Positions 33,993 to 42,812 of a stretch of 64,000 bases of DNA are shown in pieces. The notes beneath the pieces are model-generated. The model did no database searches and had not been told where the DNA came from. It saw nothing but the letters and a program-made list of their open reading frames with translations. The translations under genes were made by a program, and so were the position numbers. The stretch is from the NCBI GenBank assembly GCA_050185195.1, contig JBFWZQ010000006.1:62001-126000 (forward strand). The letters run 5' to 3'. This stretch comes from CADEFQ01 sp050185195 (GTDB lineage: Bacteria > Pseudomonadota > Gammaproteobacteria > Steroidobacterales > Steroidobacteraceae). Position 1 is the first letter of the stretch. Each line of letters starts with the position of its first letter.

Positions 33993-35033
33993 ATGGGCGC
34001 GCGCAAAGAAGGCGGGGGCTACTCGATCGTCGAAAACGCCTCGCTGCGCGGACGCAACACGTTCGGCGTCGAGGCGCGCGCGGCCACGCTCGTGGAAGCG
34101 CACGAGCCTGCGGCACTCACGGAGGTGTTCGGCGGGGTCCTGCCGGGGGCAGGGCCGGTGCTCGTGCTCGGCGAAGGCAGCAATGTACTCCTGACGCGCG
34201 ACTGGCCGGGCGTCGTGCTGACGATCGCCACGCGCGGCATCGAGGTGCTCGGCGACGACGGCGCCACTGCGCGAGTCCGCGTCCAGGCCGGCGAGCACTG
34301 GAACGACTTCGTGCACTGGTCACTGGGGGAGGGCTACAGCGGCCTCGAGAACCTCGCGCTGATCCCGGGCGCGGTCGGCGCGGCGCCGATCCAGAACATA
34401 GGCGCCTACGGCACCGAGGTGCGCGAATTCATCGCCGAAGTCGAAACCTGGGACCGGGAGACGGGTGGCTGGGTGCGCCTCGACAATGCGCGGTGCGGGT
34501 TCGCGTACCGCGATTCCATCTTCAAGCGCACGTACGACCGCTACGTCGTCACCGCCGTCACCTTTGCACTACCGCGCCGGCATGCGCTGCGACTGGACTA
34601 CGCCGGGGTGCGCGAAGAGCTCGCGGCCATGGGTGTCTCGAGCCCCACCCCTGCATCCCTGGCCGCGGCGATCGTGCGCCTGCGCACGCGCAAGCTGCCC
34701 GATCCGGCGCAGGTCGGCAACGCCGGCAGCTTCTTCAAGAATCCGATGGTCGACGATGCGCTTGCGATGGCCTTGCGCGGCGAACACGCCGGCCTGCCGG
34801 CCTGGCCGGCAGGCGCCGGCAAGACGAAGCTCTCCGCTGCGTGGCTCATCGAGCGCGCCGGCCTCAAGGGACTGCGCGACGGCGATGCCGGCATTTCAGA
34901 TCGGCACGCGCTGGTGCTCGTCAACCACGGGCGCGCGAGCGGCGCGCAGTTGTGGGCGCTCGCGCAGCGCGTGCGCGACACGGTGCGCGAACGGTTTGGC
35001 GTCGACCTGGAACCCGAGCCGCGGATCCTCTAG
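33993..35033 (+). CDS. murB: UDP-N-acetylenolpyruvoylglucosamine reductase
   Basis: 346 residues, the type I (E. coli-like) length. FAD-binding segments are visible as LGEGSNVLLT (about 59-68) and GLENLALIPGAVGAAPIQNI (117-136), including the conserved Tyr-loop GAYG. The catalytic Ser is in NAGSFFKNP (Ser246), and a C-terminal ISDRHALVLVN block (about 304-314) is present. It reduces the enolpyruvyl intermediate in peptidoglycan precursor synthesis in the cytoplasm. I start at ATG 33993; a longer frame overlaps the amidohydrolase. It is followed by an unrelated export operon. Confidence 0.95.
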   Translation: MGARKEGGGYSIVENASLRGRNTFGVEARAATLVEAHEPAALTEVFGGVLPGAGPVLVLGEGSNVLLTRDWPGVVLTIATRGIEVLGDDGATARVRVQAGEHWNDFVHWSLGEGYSGLENLALIPGAVGAAPIQNIGAYGTEVREFIAEVETWDRETGGWVRLDNARCGFAYRDSIFKRTYDRYVVTAVTFALPRRHALRLDYAGVREELAAMGVSSPTPASLAAAIVRLRTRKLPDPAQVGNAGSFFKNPMVDDALAMALRGEHAGLPAWPAGAGKTKLSAAWLIERAGLKGLRDGDAGISDRHALVLVNHGRASGAQLWALAQRVRDTVRERFGVDLEPEPRIL

Positions 35034-35064
35034 GGGGCGCTGCGCCACGACGGGCACTTGCCGA

Positions 35065-35086
35065 AAATTAATTGCCGAATTAATTT
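35065..35086. promoter_or_regulatory. Candidate TetR operator upstream of the HlyD/ABC operon
   Basis: AAATTAATT-gccg-AATTAATTT has nine-base perfect arms and a four-base spacer, in the AT-rich gap between murB and the TetR gene, ending 6 bp before the TetR start. Its position and symmetry fit autoregulation by the adjacent TetR protein. Confidence 0.6.
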
Positions 35087-35092
35087 ATAGGC

Positions 35093-35794
35093 ATGGCAGG
35101 CGTGCGCGAGCAGCGGACCCCGAGGCGCCGCCGCGCGGTCGGTCGGCCGCGTGGGCAGGACGCCGGCGTGCGCGCGCGGTTGATCGACGCGGCAATCGCT
35201 CAGTTCATCAAGGTCGGCATCCGGGCCGCGTCGTTGCGAGCCATTGCGGCATCGGCAGGCGTCACGCCGGCGATGCTGCACTACTATTTCGGTGACAAGC
35301 GGCAGATGACGCGGGCGGTGGTCGGGGAGCGCCTGCTGCCGGCGATCGAGCCTTTGCGCGCCGCAATCGAAGCGGCCGGGCCGGATCCCGCGGAACTGGC
35401 CGGTGCGTTCGTCAACGGTGTGGGTGACATGGTCGCGTCGCATCCCTGGCTGCCGCCCCTGTGGATCCGCGAGGTGTTGTGCGAAGGCGGCGCGCTGCGC
35501 GACGCACTGTTCAAGCGCCTGATCCCGCAGCTGCCGCAAAGGCTGGCGGAACAGTTTGCGCTCGCGCGGGCAGAGGGCCGCCTGCCTGCGGACCTCGACC
35601 CGCGCCTGATGGTGGTGTCGCTCGTGGGCCTGACACTGTTTCCCGCTGCAGGCGCGCCCATCTGGCGCCAGTTGTTCGAAGCCGACGATCTCGGCGACGC
35701 GGCGCTGCGCAGGCATACCCTGGCCCTGCTCAGCCACGGCATGGGCGCCCGGCCCGGGCGCGCGGTGCGGGCGGGCAGGAGGAAATCAGCATGA
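35093..35794 (+). CDS. TetR-family regulator (CecR-like context)
   Basis: 233 residues. A basic N-terminus (about 1-22) precedes the HTH (about 28-75; RAIAASAGVTPAMLHYYFGDKRQM). The remainder is the ligand/dimer domain. It overlaps the HlyD-type gene by 4 bp (ATGA) and is the first gene of a TetR-HlyD-ABC-permease operon, the arrangement of cecR-ybhGFSR in E. coli, where it represses an export system that affects drug tolerance. The 22-bp palindrome just upstream supports autoregulation. Confidence 0.85.
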   Translation: MAGVREQRTPRRRRAVGRPRGQDAGVRARLIDAAIAQFIKVGIRAASLRAIAASAGVTPAMLHYYFGDKRQMTRAVVGERLLPAIEPLRAAIEAAGPDPAELAGAFVNGVGDMVASHPWLPPLWIREVLCEGGALRDALFKRLIPQLPQRLAEQFALARAEGRLPADLDPRLMVVSLVGLTLFPAAGAPIWRQLFEADDLGDAALRRHTLALLSHGMGARPGRAVRAGRRKSA

Positions 35795-36762
35795 TTGCGC
35801 ATGGTCGCGTTTCCGGCATCGGGTTGCTGCTGGCGATCGCCTTGTTGCTGGGCGCGTGTGCGAAGGCGCCGCCGCAGGCGCTGGGTACGCTGGAATACGA
35901 TCGCATCACGCTGCCGTCGCCCGCCTCGGAACGCATCGTTGCGATCGGCACGCGGGAGAGCGAGCGTGTCGAGGCCGGGCAGCTGCTGGTGCAGCTCGAT
36001 CCGGCGCACACTCGCGCCGAACTCGCGGTGGCCGAGGCGCTCGTGCAGCAGCAGCGCGAAGTGTTGCGTGAACTGCGGGTGGGGCCCCGCAAAGAGGACA
36101 TCGCCCGCGCCCGCGCGGACCTCGCGGCGGCCGTGGCGACGGCGCGGCAGGCGCGCGCGAACTACGATCGCCTGCAGCCGCTGGTCGGGAAGGACTACGT
36201 GTCGGCCGCCGACCTGGATCGTGCCCGTGCGGCGGCGGGTTCGGCCGACGGTGCGGTGGACGCTGCCCAGGCCGCGCTCGACGAGCTGTTGCACGGCAGC
36301 CGCCCTGAACAGGTCGCCCAGGCCAGGGCAGCGGTGGCCTCGGCGGAAGCGCAGGCAGCGGCGCAACGCGTGCTGCTCGGCAAGCTCGATGTGACCGCGC
36401 CCCGCGGTGGCTTGGTCGACAGCATTCCCTACAAGCTGGGCGACCAGGCGCCCGTCGGTGCGCCCCTCGCGATCCTGCTGGTCGGTGAAGCGCCGTACGC
36501 GCGCATCTACGTGCCCGAGCCGCTGCGCGCCCACGTGAAGGTGGGGGACCCGGTGCGCGTGTTCGTCGACGGGCACGCACAACCGTTCGAAGGCCGTGTG
36601 CGACTCATCCGCAACGAACCCGTGTTCACGCCCTACTACGCGCTCGTCGGCGACGACGCGGTGCGGCTCAGCTTCATCGCGGAAGTCTCGCTCGGGGCCG
36701 GTGCGGCCGATCTGCCGGCCGGGCTGCCGCTGCATGTCGAGTTGCGGGGCGCGAAACCTTGA
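35791..36762 (+). CDS. YbhG-like HlyD-type membrane-fusion lipoprotein
   Basis: 323 residues. The lipobox LLLGAC places the lipid-modified Cys at 23. The adaptor fold follows: a beta segment with ERVEAGQLLVQLD, a long helical hairpin (about 80-200, rich in Ala/Arg/Glu) and the return lipoyl strand LLGKLDVTAPRGGLV. It should sit in the inner-membrane periplasmic face as the adaptor of an ABC exporter. It overlaps TetR upstream by 4 bp and the ATPase gene downstream through a TTGA overlap. Confidence 0.87.
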   Translation: MIAHGRVSGIGLLLAIALLLGACAKAPPQALGTLEYDRITLPSPASERIVAIGTRESERVEAGQLLVQLDPAHTRAELAVAEALVQQQREVLRELRVGPRKEDIARARADLAAAVATARQARANYDRLQPLVGKDYVSAADLDRARAAAGSADGAVDAAQAALDELLHGSRPEQVAQARAAVASAEAQAAAQRVLLGKLDVTAPRGGLVDSIPYKLGDQAPVGAPLAILLVGEAPYARIYVPEPLRAHVKVGDPVRVFVDGHAQPFEGRVRLIRNEPVFTPYYALVGDDAVRLSFIAEVSLGAGAADLPAGLPLHVELRGAKP

Positions 36763-37739
36763 GCGCGCCGCCGTCATCGGGCGCGGGTGGCGGTCTTGCG
36801 ATCAGGGCGCGCGGCCTGTGCAAACGCTTCGGCAGTCTCGTCGCGGTCGACGACGTCGACCTGGCTGTCCCTGCGGGGCAGGTATACGGCTTCCTCGGCC
36901 CCAACGGTTCCGGCAAATCCACCACGATCCGGATGCTGTGCGGACTGATGTTGCCAACGGCCGGCGCGATCGAGGTGCTGGGCCTCGAGGTGCCGCGGCA
37001 GGCCGAGGCACTGCGCAGCCGGGTCGGTTACATGACCCAGAAGTTCTCGCTGTTCGACGACCTGAGCGTGCGCGAGAACCTCGAGTTCATCGCTGCGATC
37101 CAGGGCATCACGCACCCTGATGCCCGCGCGCGCATCGCGGAGCTGCTGGTGCGCTACCGCTTCGAGGATCGCGAGCGCCAGCCGGCGGGCACGTTGAGCG
37201 GCGGCTGGAAGCAGCGTCTCGCGCTCGCCTGCGCCGTGATCCACCGGCCGGAGTTGCTGTTCCTCGACGAGCCGACCAGCGCGGTCGATCCCGAGTCGCG
37301 CCGCGACTTCTGGGAGAAGCTGTTCGAGCTGGCTGACGCCGGCACCACGATCATGGTGTCGACCCACCTGATGGACGAAGCCGAGCGTTGCCATCGCCTC
37401 GCGATCCTCGATCGCGGCCGCCTGGTCGCCGACGGCACGCCCCCGGAACTCGCGGGTGCCCTCGCGGGGCGCACGCTGCTCGTCGAGACCGATGCGCCAC
37501 GCCGCGCGCTCGATGTGCTGGCGGGAATGGCCGGCGTACTGAGCGTGGTGCAGGTGGGCAACAGCCTGCGCGTGCTGACGCGCGCCGCCGCGGATTCGGC
37601 GCAATGGCGCCAGCAGATCCAGGAAACGCTTGCCGGAACGGGGCGGAATGCGCAGGTCACTGCGGTGGCACCGAACCTGGAGGACGTTTTTGTCGCGGCG
37701 ACTCGCAATGAGGCTCGCCAGGCGGCGCGGGCAGCATGA
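36759..37739 (+). CDS. ABC exporter ATP-binding protein (YbhF-like half)
   Basis: 326 residues. Walker A GPNGSGKS lies at 47-54, the signature is LSGGWKQR, Walker B LLFLDE and the switch His is in VSTHLMDEAERC. E. coli YbhF fuses two such domains in one chain; this protein has one. The start codon is TTG overlapping the previous stop (TTGA); no better start exists. It overlaps the permease by 4 bp. It energises export with the downstream permease. Confidence 0.88.
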   Translation: MSAPPSSGAGGGLAIRARGLCKRFGSLVAVDDVDLAVPAGQVYGFLGPNGSGKSTTIRMLCGLMLPTAGAIEVLGLEVPRQAEALRSRVGYMTQKFSLFDDLSVRENLEFIAAIQGITHPDARARIAELLVRYRFEDRERQPAGTLSGGWKQRLALACAVIHRPELLFLDEPTSAVDPESRRDFWEKLFELADAGTTIMVSTHLMDEAERCHRLAILDRGRLVADGTPPELAGALAGRTLLVETDAPRRALDVLAGMAGVLSVVQVGNSLRVLTRAAADSAQWRQQIQETLAGTGRNAQVTAVAPNLEDVFVAATRNEARQAARAA

Positions 37740-38845
37740 ACTGGCGTCGCATGCGCGCGATCACCACCAAGGAGCTGCGCCAGCTCCGGCGCGACCGCGT
37801 GAGCCTTGTCATGATCGTCGGCATTCCCGTGATCCAGCTGGTGCTGTTCGGTTATGCGATCAACACCAACGTGCGCGGCATCGCGGCCGGCATCGCCGAC
37901 CAGGCCCACACCTCCGCATCGCGCGCGCTGGTCATGGACATGCTCGCCACCACCGTCGTGGCACCGGCCGCACGTGCCGACACGCCGCAGCAGCTGATGG
38001 CGATGATCCGGCGCGGCGAGATCGGTGTCGGCATCGTGATTCCGCCGGATTTCGAGCAGCGTCGCCACGATGGCCGTCCCGTCGCGCAGGTGCTGGTGGA
38101 TGGCAGCGATACGGCCGTACAGGCGGTCGCCGCGCAGCTCGCGCAGGTGCCGGTCGACAGTGCGGCGCCCGACCCGCGCGCGCCCGCGCGCAGCACGCCG
38201 CGGGAAGGCGCGATCAGCGTGGTGAGCTTCTACAATCCGGAGCGGCGCTCGGCCGTCAATATCGTGCCCGGCCTGATTGGCGTGATACTGACCATGACCA
38301 TGGTGATGTTCACGGGCATCGCGATCGTGCGCGAGCACGAGCGGGGCAACATGGAGATGCTGATCGCAACGCCCCTGACCAGCGCCGAGCTGATGGTCGG
38401 CAAGGTGCTGCCCTACATCGCAATCGGCCTGCTGCAGGTGAGCGTGATCCTGGCGCTCGGGCGGTGGCTGTTCGCCGTGCCGGTGCGCGGCAGCCTGTTC
38501 GACGTGTATGTCGCGGCGGGCCTGCTGATCGTCGCCAACCTTGCGCTCGGGCTCCTGATCTCGACCCGCGCCCGCTCGCAGTTCCAGGCCATGCAGATGA
38601 CGATGTTCGTGTTCCTGCCGTCGATCCTGCTGTCCGGCTTCCTGTTTCCCTTCGCCGGCATGCCGCGGGTTGCACAGTGGCTGGCCGAGGTCCTGCCGCT
38701 GACACATTTCGTGCGCCTAATCCGCGGCGTGATGCTGCGCGGTGCAGGGATCCTCGAGATGTGGATCGAGGTGGTCGCGCTCGCCGGCTTTACCTTCGTG
38801 ATGATGGCGGTGGCGATCCTGCGGTTCCGGAAGCGGCTGGACTGA
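37736..38845 (+). CDS. ABC-2 permease (YbhS/YbhR-like)
   Basis: 369 residues. One N-terminal helix (about 22-45) precedes a large extracytoplasmic domain (about 50-170) and five C-terminal helices (about 180-365), including the signature VREHERGNMEMLIATPLTSAELMVGK. This is the topology of YbhR/YbhS-type ABC-2 permeases. Only one permease gene is present, so the functional form is presumably a homodimer. It ends nine bases before the convergent CadC-like gene. Confidence 0.88.
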   Translation: MNWRRMRAITTKELRQLRRDRVSLVMIVGIPVIQLVLFGYAINTNVRGIAAGIADQAHTSASRALVMDMLATTVVAPAARADTPQQLMAMIRRGEIGVGIVIPPDFEQRRHDGRPVAQVLVDGSDTAVQAVAAQLAQVPVDSAAPDPRAPARSTPREGAISVVSFYNPERRSAVNIVPGLIGVILTMTMVMFTGIAIVREHERGNMEMLIATPLTSAELMVGKVLPYIAIGLLQVSVILALGRWLFAVPVRGSLFDVYVAAGLLIVANLALGLLISTRARSQFQAMQMTMFVFLPSILLSGFLFPFAGMPRVAQWLAEVLPLTHFVRLIRGVMLRGAGILEMWIEVVALAGFTFVMMAVAILRFRKRLD

Positions 38846-38854
38846 TACCCCAGG

Positions 38855-40744
38855 CTACCGCTTGTAGGACCGCACCGTCGCATCGTCCAGCCCGACGAGC
38901 GCCAGCAATTCCCCGAAGTGGCCGGCGTAACGGGGATCTTCCCGGAGCACCTTCATCCGCGGGTCAGTGCGCAGGAAGATGAGGCAATTGGAGCGTTTGC
39001 CCACGGCCTCATGCAGCAGCCCGATGGCCTTCGCCTTGCCCGCCTCGTCGCCGAGGCTCAGGTAGGCCACGGCCGTTTCGTAAGGGCACATGTAGATGTT
39101 GGCCCGCTCGGCCTCGGCCAGCAGCGGCAGCACCTTGTCGTGCTGCCCGGCGTATCCATAGGCCTGCGCCAGCATGATCAACGCGACGGGCGCACGGTCC
39201 GTCAGCTCGACGCCCTTTTCCAGCAGCGCGACGCCTTCGGCTTCGTCGCCGCGAAGATAGGCCGCGATGCCCGCGCCGCAGAACACGAACCCGTTGTCGG
39301 GGTGCTGGCGCATCTGCCGCTCGGCCCAGTCCCGGGAGGCCTGTCGTTCGCCGACCATGAACAGCGCCCAGTTACCCCAGTCCGCGAGTTCGGTGTTGAG
39401 CGGGTCCAGCTCGCTCGCGCGGGCCAGCGACTCCCTGACCTTCTTTTTTTCGCCCAGGGCGGAGTAGTAGAGCGCGAACCCCAGTTCCGTCTGTGCGAGC
39501 GAACGATCGAGCGCCTTCGCCCGGTTCAGGTTTTCCCAGGCCGGCTTCCATTGCCACGCCATCACCTGGGTGAGTCCGAGGGATGACAGGGCCTCGGCGG
39601 AGTCCGGGTCGCGCGCGAGCACCGCCTGGAGCGACGCCTCGACCCTCGGCAGCAGCTCCTGCGGCGACTCGAAGTACGCGAAGATCGACCGCAACGCATC
39701 GCTCTTCGCCTGGTAGGCCGCGAGGAAATCCGGGTCGAGTGCGATGGCGCGGTCGAAGTACCCGATGGCCCGTTGCATGGACTGGTGCGTGAACAGTTCC
39801 ATCTCGCGCCATCCCGCCGCATAGGGTTCGTAGGCCTCGGGAATGCCGGGCAGCACGGCGAGGGCGCGCTGCTCGTCCTTCACGATCGTCACCTTCAGGG
39901 CCGCCGCCACGGCGCGGGCGATCTCCGCGGGCGTCTCGAAGAAGTTCCGGTCATCGACGCGAACCGTGAAGGGGCTGCCCCACACGTCGAGGTCCTGGCG
40001 CAGGTCGGCGAGCCGGGGTGTGACGCGCAGCGTGCCATCGGGCGCCACGCTGACCTGTCCATCGAGCAGGAACTGGGCGTCCGGCAGGCGTTCCAGGATG
40101 TGCCCGGGCGTCTTGTCGCTGCGGAACTGGAAGGACGACGCCTGCGGGACCGTCCTCAAGCCCGAGATCTTGCGCAGGTTGTCGATGACTTCCCGCGTCA
40201 ACTGGTCCGCAAACGTCCGGTGATACGCGGTGGCGTTGTCGGACACGCCGAACGGCACGACGAGGATGTAGGGCCGGTCGCGTTCCGGCTGCGCCGAGGG
40301 AGCAGGGAGGAATCGCGACCCGAGGTACACGACGGGGACCAGCAGGGCGAGCGCGGCCCACAGCGCGCGCAAGCGCCACGGGTGCCGGGGCGGCTTCTCC
40401 GGATCGCCAGCATCCGCGACCTCGGTGACTGGCGCGATGAACTGGTAGCCGCGGCCCCGGATGGTCTGGATGGTCTGCTGCAGCTCGCCGCTGTCGCCGA
40501 GCGCCTTGCGCGCGTTCTTGACGTGGTTGCTGAGGGTGGCATCCGAGACTTCGCGCCCGTCCCACACCGCCTCGAACAGCTCCTCGCGGGTCAGTACCCG
40601 GTCGCGATGCCGGACCAGGTGCACGAGCAGGTCGAAGACCTTGGGCTCCACCGGCACGGCCGTGTCGCCGCTGCTGATCCGGTAGCGGGCCGTATCGATG
40701 ACGAACGGCCCGACCCGGTACTTCCTGCCATCCATCGCCCGCAT
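38855..40744 (-). CDS. CadC-like winged-helix membrane regulator with TPR domain
   Basis: 629 residues. An OmpR-type winged helix (about 10-105) has LTREELFEAVWDGREVSDATLSNHVK and GRGYQFIAPV. A transmembrane helix follows (about 125-145), then a periplasmic region with an adenylate-cyclase-associated segment (about 155-280) and tetratricopeptide repeats to the end. Such one-component membrane regulators (CadC/ToxR style) sense periplasmic signals and bind DNA directly. I use ATG 40744, preceded by GAAGGG, rather than the upstream TTG. It diverges from the fatty acid hydroxylase-type gene, which may be its target. Confidence 0.83.
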   Translation of the reverse strand: MRAMDGRKYRVGPFVIDTARYRISSGDTAVPVEPKVFDLLVHLVRHRDRVLTREELFEAVWDGREVSDATLSNHVKNARKALGDSGELQQTIQTIRGRGYQFIAPVTEVADAGDPEKPPRHPWRLRALWAALALLVPVVYLGSRFLPAPSAQPERDRPYILVVPFGVSDNATAYHRTFADQLTREVIDNLRKISGLRTVPQASSFQFRSDKTPGHILERLPDAQFLLDGQVSVAPDGTLRVTPRLADLRQDLDVWGSPFTVRVDDRNFFETPAEIARAVAAALKVTIVKDEQRALAVLPGIPEAYEPYAAGWREMELFTHQSMQRAIGYFDRAIALDPDFLAAYQAKSDALRSIFAYFESPQELLPRVEASLQAVLARDPDSAEALSSLGLTQVMAWQWKPAWENLNRAKALDRSLAQTELGFALYYSALGEKKKVRESLARASELDPLNTELADWGNWALFMVGERQASRDWAERQMRQHPDNGFVFCGAGIAAYLRGDEAEGVALLEKGVELTDRAPVALIMLAQAYGYAGQHDKVLPLLAEAERANIYMCPYETAVAYLSLGDEAGKAKAIGLLHEAVGKRSNCLIFLRTDPRMKVLREDPRYAGHFGELLALVGLDDATVRSYKR

Positions 40745-40871
40745 TCGACGCCCTTCAGATGGCAATCGTTACCGAATCGTTAGCAAGACATTAGCGCCTC
40801 GCCATGCGGGCGCCCCCCGCACCGAAAACAATACCGACGCCTCAGGCAAACAACAACTTGGGAAGCTTCAC

Positions 40872-41654
40872 ATGCCCACGCCACTGCAGATTCTCCTTGA
40901 CCCCGTTTCGCTCGCCGTGCTGGCCATCTATGCCGCGCTGGTTGGCCTCGAAGCCCTGTTCCCGGCCCGCCCGCTGCCCCGCGTGCGCGGCTGGCACACG
41001 CGCGCCCTCGTGGTCTTCGCCTGCTACTTCTTCCTGTCGTCCTACCTGCCGCTGCTCTGGGGCGAAGCCTTGTCGGGGTTGCAGGTCCTCGACCTGCAGG
41101 ACATCCATCCGCTTGCCGGCGCCGCCATCGGGGTGCTGGTTTTCGAGCTGTTCGTCTGGGCGTGGCACCGCGCGATGCATAAGTCCCACTGGCTGTGGCG
41201 CGCGTTCCACCAGATGCATCACAGTGCCGAGCGGGTGGACAGCTTCGGAGCCTTCTATTTCAGCCCGCTCGACGTGGCCGGTTTTGCCTTCCTCAGCAGC
41301 CTTGCGCTGACGGTGGTGGGACTGCCGGCACAATCCGTCACCTGGTACCTGTACGCGACGATGTTCCTCGCGACCTTCCAGCACACCAACATCCGCACGC
41401 CGCAGTGGCTCGGCTACATCGTGCAGCGCCCCGAGAGCCACAGCGTGCACCACGGGCGCGGGATCCATCACTACAACTACTCGGACCTGCCGCTGTTCGA
41501 CGTGCTCTTCGGCACCTTCCGCAACCCGAAGGACTTCGTCGCGGAGAGCGGCTTCGAGGGCGCTTCGTCGGCGCAGATCGCGCAGATGCTCGCGTTCAGG
41601 GATATCGCCGCCAATGACTATGCGCAGTCGGTGGGGTCTACTGCGCGCCCTTAG
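40872..41654 (+). CDS. Fatty acid hydroxylase/sterol desaturase superfamily enzyme
   Basis: 260 residues with four or five membrane helices. The three di-iron histidine clusters are present: HRAMH at 99-103, HQMHH at 113-117 and HSVHH (190-194), followed by IHHYNY. The family hydroxylates or desaturates lipids using O2 and a di-iron centre. It ends 16 bp inside the convergent GlxA-type gene. A CadC-like regulator diverges from it across a 127-bp gap; co-regulation is inference. Confidence 0.87.
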   Translation: MPTPLQILLDPVSLAVLAIYAALVGLEALFPARPLPRVRGWHTRALVVFACYFFLSSYLPLLWGEALSGLQVLDLQDIHPLAGAAIGVLVFELFVWAWHRAMHKSHWLWRAFHQMHHSAERVDSFGAFYFSPLDVAGFAFLSSLALTVVGLPAQSVTWYLYATMFLATFQHTNIRTPQWLGYIVQRPESHSVHHGRGIHHYNYSDLPLFDVLFGTFRNPKDFVAESGFEGASSAQIAQMLAFRDIAANDYAQSVGSTARP

Positions 41655-42699
41655 CGCGCGTGTATGAGTCGCGGCTTGCGAGCGTTCGCCGCAGTGCGCC
41701 GAATCGCTTGCGATACTGCGCGGGGGACAGGTTCACGTGTCGACGAAACAGCCGATTGAAGAATCCTGCATCTTCGTATCCGACCTCGTGGGCAATAGCC
41801 TCGATCGGCTGATCGCCGGCCTCGAGCATCTGCTTCGCCTCTTCGAGGCGCAGCGCATGCACGTACTGCAGCGGAGACATGCCAGTGGCCCGGTGGAAGC
41901 GGCGCTTGAACGAGCGTTCCGCGAGTCCGCTGAGCTGAACCATCGCGGCGACCGGTGCGGGTTCGTCATAGTGATCGGCGATCCAGGATTGGCAACGGCC
42001 GATCAGCGCATCGTCCAGTTGCCGCGAGCGCGCGAGGCTGGCAAAAGGCTGCTGGCCGATACTGTGCCAGTCGATGAGATTGATGCGCGCGACCTGCATC
42101 GCCGCGTCCACACCGACGAAGCGTCCGATGATATAGAGCGCCACGTCCTGCCATGATGTGCCACCTCCCGCCATGACCAGGCGCTGACCCTCGCCGGCTA
42201 CCACGAGTGCGCGCTCGCGGCGGACCTTCACGGTCGGGTAACGTGTATGCAGGGTGTCGCAGTAGGCCCAATGTGTGGTTGCGTCCAGCCCATCCAGCAA
42301 CCCGGCCTCGGCGAGCAGCATCGCACCGGAGCAGGCCGTGGCCAGCGTCGCCCCCTGCGCGTGGCAGTGCCGCAGCCATGCTATCTCCCTGTCGAACCGG
42401 CCGGCCAGGGAATCATTCGGCGGAATCGCGATCTCGGAAATACAGACAATGCGCGCATCAGGGCGATCCGCAATCGTTGCATGCGGCGCAATCATCACCC
42501 CGTTGGCAGCGACAAACGGGTTTGCACTGGCGGAAACGATGCAGGGACGCATCAGTTCTGGCCCGGCCCGGCCACTGACCGCCAGGCTCCAGTCGCGACC
42601 GGCGGCCATGAACAGGTCATACATGCCGTAGGTCACGGAGGCCGTCGTCTCGGCAAATGCGAGGATCGCGACGTCCACGGGCAGGAGTGAATTCGTCAT
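41638..42699 (-). CDS. GlxA-type AraC-family regulator (DJ-1/PfpI fused)
   Basis: 353 residues. The N-terminal half (about 1-170) is a DJ-1/PfpI-like domain with the nucleophile elbow ATACSGAMLLAEAG. The C-terminal half (about 235-340) is an AraC-type double helix-turn-helix (AERSFKRRFHRATGMSPLQY and IAHEVGYEDAGFFNRLFRR). GlxA-like regulators sense metabolites such as amines or sarcosine. I use ATG 42699 and note an in-frame ATG at 42795. It diverges from the TPR gene and overlaps the hydroxylase gene at its 3' end. Confidence 0.87.
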   Translation of the reverse strand: MTNSLLPVDVAILAFAETTASVTYGMYDLFMAAGRDWSLAVSGRAGPELMRPCIVSASANPFVAANGVMIAPHATIADRPDARIVCISEIAIPPNDSLAGRFDREIAWLRHCHAQGATLATACSGAMLLAEAGLLDGLDATTHWAYCDTLHTRYPTVKVRRERALVVAGEGQRLVMAGGGTSWQDVALYIIGRFVGVDAAMQVARINLIDWHSIGQQPFASLARSRQLDDALIGRCQSWIADHYDEPAPVAAMVQLSGLAERSFKRRFHRATGMSPLQYVHALRLEEAKQMLEAGDQPIEAIAHEVGYEDAGFFNRLFRRHVNLSPAQYRKRFGALRRTLASRDSYTRAKGAQ

Positions 42700-42812
42700 G
42701 GCCGATCCGTCCGGTTTGTTGCCGAAATGACCCTGGTCCAACGGGGCGCCGCCATCGTAACTTGCCACCTGTGCTCTCGGGGTTGTCAATTTCATCCAGG
42801 GGATTGGACATC

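Noticed and set aside
31006..34116. 1036-codon minus-strand frame opposite the amidohydrolase genes
   Set aside because: Low-complexity His/Arg-rich translation typical of antisense GC-rich frames; the plus strand encodes two exported amidohydrolases.
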